64,000 nucleotides of DNA, taken from assembly GCF_020535565.1 (NCBI RefSeq), contig NZ_CP084758.1, positions 3,857,001-3,921,000 of the forward strand. Reading direction: 5' to 3'. Shown piece after piece: positions 32,107 through 41,250 of this stretch; the first letter of the stretch is position 1; each line of letters begins with the position of its first letter. The DNA comes from Shinella sp. XGS7 (GTDB lineage: Bacteria > Pseudomonadota > Gammaproteobacteria > Burkholderiales > Burkholderiaceae_C). Under the pieces are notes generated by a model. The model was not told the origin of the DNA, did no database searches, and worked only from the letters and a program-made list of their open reading frames with translations. A program made the position numbers and the translations under genes.

Positions 32107-33126
32107 ATGTCCCCTCGTGAAACCGTGCCCCAGCTGGTCTGCCCGGCCGGCTCCCTGCGCGCGCTGACGCTGGCGATTGACGCCGGCGCGGACGCCGTCT
32201 ACCTGGGCCTCAGAAATGCCACCAATGCGCGCAACTTCGCTGGCCTGAACTTCGACACCGAGCAGATACGCGAAGGAGTGGCCTATGCCCATGCGCGTGG
32301 TCGCCAGGTGCTGATGGCCCTCAACACCTATGCCGATGCCCGCGACGAGGCGCCCTGGCGCGCCGCGGTCGACGCCGCCGCCGCACTGGGTGCCGACGCG
32401 CTGATCGTGGCCGACTGCGCAGTGCTGGCCTACGCGCGCGACCACCACCCGGCGCTGCGCCTGCATCTGTCGGTCCAGGCCTCGGCCAGCAGCTACGAGG
32501 CGATCGAGTACTACCGGCAGCGCTACGGCGTTCAACGCGCGGTGCTGCCGCGCGTCCTGACCCTGCAGCAGGTTCAGCAGGTGATACGCCACACCGAGGT
32601 CGAGGTCGAGGTCTTCGCCTTCGGCGGGCTCTGCGTGATGGCGGAGGGGCGCTGTTCGCTTTCCTCCTACGCCACCGGCAAGTCGCCCAACATGAGCGGC
32701 GCCTGCTCGCCGCCCTCGGCCGTGCAGTGGCAGGAGGGACCGGCCGGGGTCGACGCCCGTCTGGGCGGGGTGCTGATCGATCGCTATGGCCCACAGGAGG
32801 CGCGCGGCTACCCCACGCTCTGCAAGGGCCGCTTCGAGGTGGGCGAGCGCCGCGACCGCGACTATGCACTGGAGGAGCCAGCCAGCCTCAACACCCTGGC
32901 CTTGCTGCCGCAGCTGGCCGCCAGCGGCGTCCGGGCCATCAAGATCGAGGGCCGCCAGCGCAGCCCCAGCTACGTGGCGGGCGTGACCCGCGTGTGGCGC
33001 CAGGCCCTGGACAGCCTGGCCGGCGACGGGCGCTACACGGTGGCCCCGGCCTGGCAGGCCGAGCTGGCGCGCTGGGCCGAGGGTCAGCAGCACACATTGG
33101 GCGCCTATGACCGCCCCTGGAGATAA
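32107..33126 (+). CDS. ubiU: UbiU, O2-independent ubiquinone hydroxylation
   Basis: A 339-aa U32-peptidase-family protein that with UbiV hydroxylates ubiquinone precursors without oxygen. Typical opening LVCPAGSLRALTLAIDAGADAVYLGL. The four cluster cysteines appear as C-x6-C-x16-C in the FGGLCVMAEGRC region and LCKGRF further on, matching the [4Fe-4S] ligands of E. coli UbiU. It is 6 bases before ubiV. Confidence 0.93.
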   Translation: MSPRETVPQLVCPAGSLRALTLAIDAGADAVYLGLRNATNARNFAGLNFDTEQIREGVAYAHARGRQVLMALNTYADARDEAPWRAAVDAAAALGADALIVADCAVLAYARDHHPALRLHLSVQASASSYEAIEYYRQRYGVQRAVLPRVLTLQQVQQVIRHTEVEVEVFAFGGLCVMAEGRCSLSSYATGKSPNMSGACSPPSAVQWQEGPAGVDARLGGVLIDRYGPQEARGYPTLCKGRFEVGERRDRDYALEEPASLNTLALLPQLAASGVRAIKIEGRQRSPSYVAGVTRVWRQALDSLAGDGRYTVAPAWQAELARWAEGQQHTLGAYDRPWR

Positions 33127-33132
33127 GAGCCC

Positions 33133-34068
33133 ATGACCGACACCCCTTCCATCGCCTTCACGGTGGCCCCACTCCAGTACTGGTGGCCGCGCCAGCATCT
33201 GCTGCAGGCCTACGCCGAACTGGCCGACAGCCCGGCCCAGACCGTGGTGCTCGGCGAGGTGACCTGCTCGCGGCGCAACGAGTTCAGCCTGGCGGACTGG
33301 CTGGACCTGGGCCGCGATCTGCAGGCCTGCGGCAAGACCGTGCGCCTGGCCACCCTGCCCCTGCTGATGAGCGAGGCCGAGCTGCGCACGATGCGGCGCA
33401 TCGCGGAGCAGCGCGAGTTCGAGGTGGAGGCCGGCGATGCCGCGGCCCTGCAGGCCTGGAGCCGCCAGCCCGCCGCCGAGCGCCCGCCCCTGGTGCTGGG
33501 GCCGCATCTCAATATCTACAGCGCCGGGGCCTTGCAGGAGCATCTGCGCGAGCCCGGCATCACCGGCTGGGCGCCGCCGCTGGAGCTCTCGCTCGACGCC
33601 ATTGCCCGCATCAATCCGCCCGGCGGCAGCAGCCCGCTGCCCACCGAGGTCTTCGGCTTCGGCCGCATGCCGCTGGCCTTCTCGGCGCGCTGCTTCACCG
33701 CCCGGCACCACCGGCTCAGCAAGGATCAGTGCGAGTTCCGCTGCCGCGACGACGGGGACGGCCTGCTGCTCAGCACCGTCGAAGGCCAGCCCTTTCTCGC
33801 GCTCAATGGCATCGCCATCCAGTCGGCCGCCCTGCACTGCCTGATCGGCGAGGGCGCCGCCCTGCGCGCTGCGGGCGTGGCGCGGCTTCGGCTCTCGCCC
33901 TGCAGCCGAGGCTTCGCCGAGGTGCTGCAGCAGTTCGACGCCGTCCTCAACCAGGGCGCCTGCGCCGCCACCGCGCAGGAGCGGCTGGCCGCCCTGCCCC
34001 TGCCCGGCGCCCTGGTGCGTGGTTTCGCCCGGCGCCGGCCCGGCATGGAGGCGCTGAGCCATGCCTGA
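33133..34068 (+). CDS. ubiV: UbiV, O2-independent ubiquinone hydroxylation
   Basis: A 311-aa partner of UbiU in the heterodimer. Cluster cysteines are EVTCSRR near residue 42 and the C-x12-C-x3-C set beginning FSARCFTARHH, the pattern of the [4Fe-4S] site. Together with UbiU and UbiT this supports quinone synthesis during anoxic denitrification. The 3' end overlaps ubiT by 8 bases. Confidence 0.93.
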   Translation: MTDTPSIAFTVAPLQYWWPRQHLLQAYAELADSPAQTVVLGEVTCSRRNEFSLADWLDLGRDLQACGKTVRLATLPLLMSEAELRTMRRIAEQREFEVEAGDAAALQAWSRQPAAERPPLVLGPHLNIYSAGALQEHLREPGITGWAPPLELSLDAIARINPPGGSSPLPTEVFGFGRMPLAFSARCFTARHHRLSKDQCEFRCRDDGDGLLLSTVEGQPFLALNGIAIQSAALHCLIGEGAALRAAGVARLRLSPCSRGFAEVLQQFDAVLNQGACAATAQERLAALPLPGALVRGFARRRPGMEALSHA

Positions 34069-34501
34069 GTCTTCACCCCTGCATCTGCTGCTGAGTCACG
34101 GCCGCAGCCTGGTACGCCGCCTGCCGGTGGCGCCGCCCTCCTTCGTCGCCGCCCGGGCACTCGATCTTCTGCTCTGGCCCAAGCTGGACCCGGCACAGCG
34201 CCAGGCCCTGCAGGGCCGCATCGTCGAGCTGGAACTGGTGGAGCCGGGCCTGCGGCTGCGGCTGCGGCTGGGCCCCCGGGGCTTCGAGGTGGCGCCCGGC
34301 CGGGGCGGTGCCGCCCTGACCCTGCGAGCCCGCAGCGACGCGATCTGGCGCCTGCTGCGCGGCCGGGACGATGCCGACCGGCTCTTCTTCGAGCGTGCCC
34401 TGGTGATGGAGGGCGATACCGAGTACGGCCTGGTCCTCAAGAACACCCTGGACGCGCTCGGCCCCCTGATCCCCGAGCTGCCCTCGCGCGGTCAGGTCTG
34501 A
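34061..34501 (+). CDS. ubiT: UbiT, SCP2-domain ubiquinone accessory protein
   Basis: A 146-aa protein with a single SCP2 sterol-carrier domain (ALTLRARSDAIWRLLRGRDDADRLFFERALVMEGDTEYGL), the anaerobic counterpart of UbiJ that binds the lipid intermediates for UbiU and UbiV. ATG overlaps the ubiV end. It meets the convergent nrdG gene after 9 bases, with no terminator between them. Confidence 0.9.
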   Translation: MPESSPLHLLLSHGRSLVRRLPVAPPSFVAARALDLLLWPKLDPAQRQALQGRIVELELVEPGLRLRLRLGPRGFEVAPGRGGAALTLRARSDAIWRLLRGRDDADRLFFERALVMEGDTEYGLVLKNTLDALGPLIPELPSRGQV

Positions 34502-34510
34502 GCCCGGCGC

Positions 34511-35179
34511 TCAGCGCAGCACGAAGCTGGCGAAGGGGCGCGCCAGGCGCTGCAGGCGCGCGGCATCCGGAACCGCGGCCTGGGCACCGTCGCGGCGCTG
34601 CAGGGCCCAATGTCGAACGCCCTGCGCGGCCAGAGCGTCGGCCAGGCCGTCCAGTTCCTCCACCGCAAACAACTCGGGGTGCCAGGTCGTGCGGCACTCG
34701 TAGGCCACGCCGCTGCGCAGCACATGAGCCAGCGAGGCGCGCAGCCTGGCCGCGCTCCCCGAGGCCGCTACCAGCGCATCCAGGTGCGACTCGGGGGCCT
34801 TGATGTCCAGGCCTATCCAGTCCAGCAGGGGCAGCACCTCGAGCAGCCGCCGCGGATACATGCCCGCGGTGTGCAGCCCCACCTGGAAGCCCAGCGCCCG
34901 CACCTGGGTCATCGCGTCCGCCAGCGCGGGCTGCAGGGTTGGCTCGCCGCCGGAGAACACCAGGGCGTCGAGCAGGCCACGGCGCTGCGCCAGGAAGCGC
35001 AGCACCTGATCCCAGCCCAGGCCCGCCGTGCGCCACGGCGCGGCAGGCGCCACGGCCTGCAGCTCGGGGTTGTGGCAGTAGCTGCAGCGCCAGGGACAGC
35101 CCTGCAGGAACACCACCGCGGCCAGGCGTCCGGGCATGTCGACACTGCTGAGCGGCTGCAGGCCGCCGATGCGCAGCAT
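34511..35179 (-). CDS. nrdG: NrdG, radical-SAM activase of class III ribonucleotide reductase
   Basis: A 222-aa activase that uses S-adenosylmethionine to place the glycyl radical on NrdD. The CPWRCSYC motif (C-x3-C-x2-C) binds the radical-SAM cluster, followed by the FSGGEPTLQ glycine motif. ATG at 35179 is 12 bases from the end of the glycyl-radical ORF. The three genes are a single unit. Confidence 0.9.
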   Translation of the reverse strand: MLRIGGLQPLSSVDMPGRLAAVVFLQGCPWRCSYCHNPELQAVAPAAPWRTAGLGWDQVLRFLAQRRGLLDALVFSGGEPTLQPALADAMTQVRALGFQVGLHTAGMYPRRLLEVLPLLDWIGLDIKAPESHLDALVAASGSAARLRASLAHVLRSGVAYECRTTWHPELFAVEELDGLADALAAQGVRHWALQRRDGAQAAVPDAARLQRLARPFASFVLR

Positions 35180-35190
35180 GCGGCCGGCCT

Positions 35191-35388
35191 TCAGCGAGCC
35201 CGGGCGGCGCCGACGGGCTCCTTGAAGAAGCAGCGCTCTCGGTGCTCGCCCTGCTTGCCGGTATTGAAACTGGCAACCGGGCGGTGGTAGCCCATCACGC
35301 GGGTCCAGACCTCGCAGGGCTGGCGTTCCTCGTCGCGCAGCTGGATCTCGACGCCCGCCGGGTGGACTTGGGGGGATGGGATGTTCAT
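35191..35388 (-). CDS. separately encoded glycyl-radical domain of NrdD
   Basis: A 65-aa ORF. Residues about 24-50 contain WTRVMGYHRP...FNTGKQGEHRER, which is the C-terminal glycyl-radical segment of class III reductase (RVxGY...FNxGKQxE in E. coli NrdD). The G of RVMGY would carry the radical. Its ATG overlaps the nrdD stop (ATGA) with AAGGAG in the nrdD 3' end, so it is a designed, coupled ORF. The activase gene follows. It would act in trans with NrdD. Confidence 0.75.
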   Translation of the reverse strand: MNIPSPQVHPAGVEIQLRDEERQPCEVWTRVMGYHRPVASFNTGKQGEHRERCFFKEPVGAARAR

Positions 35389-37427
35389 GGAGTCGGCTCC
35401 TTGTGACTGGAAGTGGAAGCAGAGGTCTTGCGCGCCAGCAGCTCGGCGTCGCACTTGGGGCAGAAGGCATGCTCGCCGGCCAGATAGCCATGCTTGGGAC
35501 AGATGGAGAAGGTCGGCGTCACGGTGATGTAGGGCAGGCGGAAGCGGCTGAGCGCGCGGCGCACCAGCTCGCGGCAGGCGACGGCGTCGCTGACACGCTC
35601 GCCCATATAGAGGTGCAGCACGGTGCCGCCGGTGTACTTGGACTGCAGGGCCTCCTGGCGGTACAGGGCCTCGAAGGGGTCGTCGGTGAAGCCCACCGGC
35701 AGCTGCGAGGAGTTGGTGTAGTAGGGCTGCTCGGCGCTGCCGGCCTGCAGGATCGCGGGCCAGCGCTTCCTGTCCTCGCGTGCGAAGCGGTAGGTCGTGC
35801 CCTCGGCCGGCGTGGCCTCCAGGTTGTAGAGATGGCCGGTCTCCTCCTGGAAGGCGGTGATGCGCGCGCGCACATGATCCAGCAGGCGCAGGGCCTGGGC
35901 GTGGCCGGCCTCGGTCGTGATGTCCTCGGTGTCGCCGCTGAAGTTGCGCAGCATCTCGTTCAGGCCGTTGACGCCCAGGGTCGAGAAATGGTTGCGCAGC
36001 GTGCCGAGATAGCGCTTGGTATAGGGAAACAGGCCCTGGTCCATCAGGCGCTGGATCAGCTTGCGCTTGATCTCCAGGCTCTGCTTGCCCAGTTCCAGCA
36101 GGCGGTCCAGCGCGGCCAGCAGGCCGGCCTCGTCACCGCGGTGCAGATGCCCCAGGCGTGCGCAGTTGATGGTGACCACGCCGACGCTGCCGGTCTGCTC
36201 GGCGCTGCCGAACAGACCGTTGCCGCGCTTGAGCAGCTCGCGCAGATCCAGCTGCAGGCGGCAGCACATCGAGCGCACCATGTTCGGCTGCAGTTCCGAG
36301 TTCACGAAATTCTGGAAATAGGGCAGGCCGTAGCGGGCCGTCATCTCGAACAGCGCGCCGGCGTTCTCCGACTCCCAGGGGAAGTCCGGCGTGATGTTGT
36401 AGGTCGGGATCGGGAATGTGAAGACCCGGCCCTTGGCGTCGCCCGCGCTCATCACCTCGATATAGGCGCGGTTGATCAGGTCCATCTCGGCCTGCAGCTC
36501 GCCATAGGCGAAGGGCATCTCCTCGCCGGCGATCACCGGCACCTGCTCGCGCAGGTCCTCGGGGCAGGTCCAGTCGAAGGTCAGATTGGTGAAGGGCGTC
36601 TGCGTGCCCCAGCGCGAGGGCACGTTGAGGTTGTAGACCAGCTCCTGGATGCACTGCCGCACCTGGGCGTAGCTCATCGCGTCCTTGCGCACGAAGGGCG
36701 CCATATAGGTGTCGAAGGACGAGAAGGCCTGGGCGCCGGCCCATTCGTTCTGCAGGGTGCCGAGGAAGTTGACGATCTGGCCCACCGCCGAGCTCATATG
36801 CTTCGGCGGCCCGGACTCCACCTTGCCCGGCACGCCGTTCAAACCCTCGTGCAGCAGGGTGCGAAGCGACCAGCCGGCGCAGTAGCCGCTGAGCATGTCG
36901 AGGTCGTGGATGTGGAGGTCGCCCTCGCGGTGCGCGCGGCCGATCTCGGGCGGGTAGACATGGGAGAGCCAGTAGTTGGCCGTCACCTTGCCGGCCACAT
37001 TGAGGATCAGGCCGCCCAGCGAGTAGCCCTGGTTGGCATTTGCCTGGACACGCCAGTCGGCACGCTCCAGGTATTCGTTGATCGAGCTCTCGACATCGAC
37101 CAGGGTCTTGCGGTCCTGGCGCAGCCGCGCATGCTGTTCGCGGTAGACGATGTAGGCGCGCGCGGTCTTCAGGTGGTTGGCGGCGATCAGGGCCTGCTCG
37201 ACCACGTCCTGGATCTGCTCGACACCGGGCGTCTCGCCGGCGAAGCGGTGCGCCAGCACCTTCAGCACGCCGGCCATCAGCAGGTCCAGCTCCTCGCTGC
37301 CGTACTCGCCGCTGGCGATGCCGGCGCGCTGCAGGGCCAGCTCGATCTTGCGGGCATCGAAAGGCATGCGCCGCCCATCGCGCTTGAGCACGGAGGCGGG
37401 GACGGCAAGGAAACGGGTATTCGACAT
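35385..37427 (-). CDS. nrdD: NrdD, class III ribonucleotide reductase lacking the terminal radical loop
   Basis: A 680-aa oxygen-sensitive reductase. The ATP-cone comes first (SVLKRDGRRMPFDARKIELALQRAGI), then the ten-stranded barrel with HIHDLD, SYAQVRQCIQE and TYNITPDFPWE. The C-terminal zinc-finger-like part is CPKHGYLAGEHAFCPKC, after which the chain stops at residue 680. No RVxGY loop is present; it is on the next ORF. Two NrdR-type boxes lie in the upstream region. It provides dNTPs in anoxia. Confidence 0.9.
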   Translation of the reverse strand: MSNTRFLAVPASVLKRDGRRMPFDARKIELALQRAGIASGEYGSEELDLLMAGVLKVLAHRFAGETPGVEQIQDVVEQALIAANHLKTARAYIVYREQHARLRQDRKTLVDVESSINEYLERADWRVQANANQGYSLGGLILNVAGKVTANYWLSHVYPPEIGRAHREGDLHIHDLDMLSGYCAGWSLRTLLHEGLNGVPGKVESGPPKHMSSAVGQIVNFLGTLQNEWAGAQAFSSFDTYMAPFVRKDAMSYAQVRQCIQELVYNLNVPSRWGTQTPFTNLTFDWTCPEDLREQVPVIAGEEMPFAYGELQAEMDLINRAYIEVMSAGDAKGRVFTFPIPTYNITPDFPWESENAGALFEMTARYGLPYFQNFVNSELQPNMVRSMCCRLQLDLRELLKRGNGLFGSAEQTGSVGVVTINCARLGHLHRGDEAGLLAALDRLLELGKQSLEIKRKLIQRLMDQGLFPYTKRYLGTLRNHFSTLGVNGLNEMLRNFSGDTEDITTEAGHAQALRLLDHVRARITAFQEETGHLYNLEATPAEGTTYRFAREDRKRWPAILQAGSAEQPYYTNSSQLPVGFTDDPFEALYRQEALQSKYTGGTVLHLYMGERVSDAVACRELVRRALSRFRLPYITVTPTFSICPKHGYLAGEHAFCPKCDAELLARKTSASTSSHKEPTP

Positions 37428-37439
37428 GGCAGGCCCAGA

Positions 37440-37486
37440 ACACTAAATGTGGGGCGAGACTAGCTTTCGAACACTACATATGGGTT
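37440..37486. promoter_or_regulatory. two NrdR-type boxes upstream of nrdD
   Basis: ACACTAAATGTGGG (from 37440) and ACACTACATATGGG (from 37471) resemble the NrdR box ACACTATATATAGTGT and have a start-to-start spacing of 31 bp, about three helical turns, as NrdR boxes usually do. They begin 12 bp from the nrdD start codon. Confidence 0.65.
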
Positions 37487-37503
37487 TGCGCCAGCGCAAA
37501 CCC
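37482..37503. repeat. perfect 10-bp palindrome between nrdD and norC
   Basis: Arms GGGTTTGCGC and GCGCAAACCC are separated by CA. It overlaps the distal end of the second NrdR box and lies 153 bp upstream of norC. There is no T tract, so it is not a typical terminator. Purpose unknown. Confidence 0.6.
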
Positions 37504-37579
37504 CGAGTCCGGCGGTATCACCTCGCCACCGGCCCCGGCGACCGGCCAGAGGCCTGAGGTCGGCAAAAACATGGATTTC

Positions 37580-37593
37580 TTGTACAGGTTCAA
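37580..37593. promoter_or_regulatory. Fnr/Dnr box upstream of norC
   Basis: TTGTA-CAGG-TTCAA, with the outer bases C and G extending the symmetry. It ends 62 bp before the norC ATG, and TAGGCTAT about 28 bp downstream could be the -10. This fits class II activation by a Dnr/NnrR-type regulator. Confidence 0.6.
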
Positions 37594-37655
37594 GGAAATT
37601 CCCGAGCGTTTCCCTAGGCTATGGCCATTCCAAACTCCCTTGGAGGACCTCCACC

Positions 37656-39468
<1,813 letters not shown>

Positions 39469-39487
39469 GCGCGGCGGGGAGAGGCAG

Positions 39488-40303
39488 ATGAACATGCACT
39501 CGCTGCGCGAAACCGCGCCCTTCTACGCAGCCCAGGCCGCAGAGTGCGAGCTCTTCGCCCAGGCCTTCGCGAGCCGCCTGCCCCTGCTGATCAAGGGCCC
39601 CACCGGCTGCGGCAAGACGCGGCTGGTGGAACATATGGCGGCCCGTCTGGGCCGGCCCCTGATCACGGTGAGCTGCCACGATGACCTCAGCGCCGCCGAC
39701 CTCGTGGGCCGCCACCTGATCAGCGGCGGCGACACGCGCTGGAGCGACGGCCCGCTGGCGCGCGCGGTGCGCGAAGGCGCGATCTGCTATCTGGACGAGG
39801 TGGTGGAGGCGCGCAAGGACACCACGGTCGTGCTGCATCCCCTGGCCGACGACCGGCGCCTCCTGCCCATAGAGCGCACCGGGGAGCTGGTGCCTGCCGC
39901 ACCCGGCTTCATGCTGGTCATCAGCTACAACCCGGGCTACCAGAACCTGCTCAAGGGCCTCAAGCCCAGCACGCGCCAGCGCTTCGTCGCGCTCTCGCTG
40001 GACTATCCGGCGCCCGAGATCGAGCGTCGCATCGTGCAGGCCGAAAGCGGCTGCAGCGAGGCCCTGGCCGCCGAGCTGGTGCGTCTGGCGCAGGCGCTGC
40101 GCCGCCTCAACGAGCACGAGCTGGAGGAGAACGCCAGCACCCGGCTGCTGGTGATGGCAGCCCGCCTGGCCGTGGCCGGCCTGGGCCTGGGGCAAGCGGT
40201 GCAGGCCGCGGTGATTGCCGCCCTCAGCGACGATGCCGAGACCGTGGCCGCCCTGGCCGAGGTGGCGGCCGCCGTGCTGGGGCCGCTGGACGGCCATGCC
40301 TGA
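39488..40303 (+). CDS. norQ: NorQ, AAA+ ATPase of NO reductase activation
   Basis: A 271-aa MoxR/CbbQ-type ATPase that works with NorD to insert the catalytic iron of NorB. Walker A GPTGCGKT (residues 37-44), Walker B ICYLDEVVEA and the SYNPGYQ sensor region are all visible. Normal length. The stop overlaps the next gene by 8 bases. Confidence 0.93.
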   Translation: MNMHSLRETAPFYAAQAAECELFAQAFASRLPLLIKGPTGCGKTRLVEHMAARLGRPLITVSCHDDLSAADLVGRHLISGGDTRWSDGPLARAVREGAICYLDEVVEARKDTTVVLHPLADDRRLLPIERTGELVPAAPGFMLVISYNPGYQNLLKGLKPSTRQRFVALSLDYPAPEIERRIVQAESGCSEALAAELVRLAQALRRLNEHELEENASTRLLVMAARLAVAGLGLGQAVQAAVIAALSDDAETVAALAEVAAAVLGPLDGHA

Positions 40304-41249
40304 ACTGGCGCTGGCCCGCCTGCAGCGCCGCCGGCGCCTGACGCAGGCGGCCTTCTTCGCGCTCTTCCTGCTGGCGCCGGCGCTCAATCTGCTGCGCTTT
40401 GATCTGAGCGAGACCCAACTCTGGGTGCTGGGCCTGCGCTGGAGCCTGGGGCTGGATGCGCTGGCCCGGCATCAGGCCTCGCCAACCCAGGCAGCGCTGA
40501 CGCTGGTCGTGCGTGCCCTGCTGCCCCTGCTCCTGCTGGTGGGCGGCTTCCTCTACATCGCCTGGCGCTGGGGCCGGCTCTACTGCGGCTGGCTCTGCCC
40601 CCACTTCTCCCTGGTGGAAGGACTCAACGCGCTGCTGCACAAGGCCTGCGGCCGCCACAGCGTCTGGGAGCGCCCGCAGACACTGCGGCCCGGCCAGCGG
40701 GCAGACGCGCGCTGGTGGCCCCTCTTCCTCCTCGCCTGCGCCTTCTTCGGCTATCTGTGGGCCATCACGCTGCTGAGCTATCTGCTGCCGCCGCAGCGCG
40801 TCTGGGGCCATCTGCTGGGCGGCACGCTGAGCGCGGCCGAGGCCCGCTTCATCCTGATCGCCGGAGCCGTGCTCACGCTGGAGATGGCGCTGGCCCGCCA
40901 TCTGTTCTGCCGCTTCGGCTGCGCGGTGGGCCTGTTCCAGAGCCTGGCCTGGATGGCCAACCCCAAGGCCCTGGTGGTGGCCTTCGATCGCGGGCGCGCG
41001 CGCGACTGCCGCGACTGCGCAACGAGCCGGGCGCCCACCGGCTCGGCCTGCGACCAGGCCTGCCCCATGCGCCTGAAGCCGCGCAATATCAAACGCATGA
41101 TGTTCTCCTGCGTGCAATGCGGGCAGTGTCTCGCCGAGTGCGAGAGCTCGCACGCCGCCCGGACCAGTCCGGGCGCCAATCTGGAATGGAAGGTCGGCCT
41201 GGACGCGGTGCGTGAAACGCTGCGCCAGCGCCACCAGGAGCGGAGCTGA
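40296..41249 (+). CDS. CcoG/NapH-like iron-sulfur membrane protein in nor operon
   Basis: A 317-aa protein with about five membrane segments and two CxxxCP/CxxxC motifs (CGWLCPHFSLVEG, CRFGCAVGLFQS). A cytoplasmic part has one irregular cysteine cluster (CRDCATS...ACDQACPM) and one FSCVQCGQCLAECE ferredoxin motif. It resembles NapH and CcoG but is shorter, without the Ig-like domain. ATG at 40296 overlaps norQ; norD follows immediately. It may reduce or deliver iron or electrons for NorB assembly, which is inference from position. Confidence 0.75.
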   Translation: MPELALARLQRRRRLTQAAFFALFLLAPALNLLRFDLSETQLWVLGLRWSLGLDALARHQASPTQAALTLVVRALLPLLLLVGGFLYIAWRWGRLYCGWLCPHFSLVEGLNALLHKACGRHSVWERPQTLRPGQRADARWWPLFLLACAFFGYLWAITLLSYLLPPQRVWGHLLGGTLSAAEARFILIAGAVLTLEMALARHLFCRFGCAVGLFQSLAWMANPKALVVAFDRGRARDCRDCATSRAPTGSACDQACPMRLKPRNIKRMMFSCVQCGQCLAECESSHAARTSPGANLEWKVGLDAVRETLRQRHQERS

Positions 41250-41250
41250 T

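Noticed and set aside
31618-34062. 814-codon frame joined to the DUF2249 protein
   Set aside because: The long N-terminal part is antisense to ubiU/ubiV; the true start is at 31911.
35385-35391. nrdD stop as a frameshift sequencing error
   Set aside because: The stop overlaps a start codon with a proper Shine-Dalgarno, and the next ORF has its own well-formed start region, so a designed split fits better.
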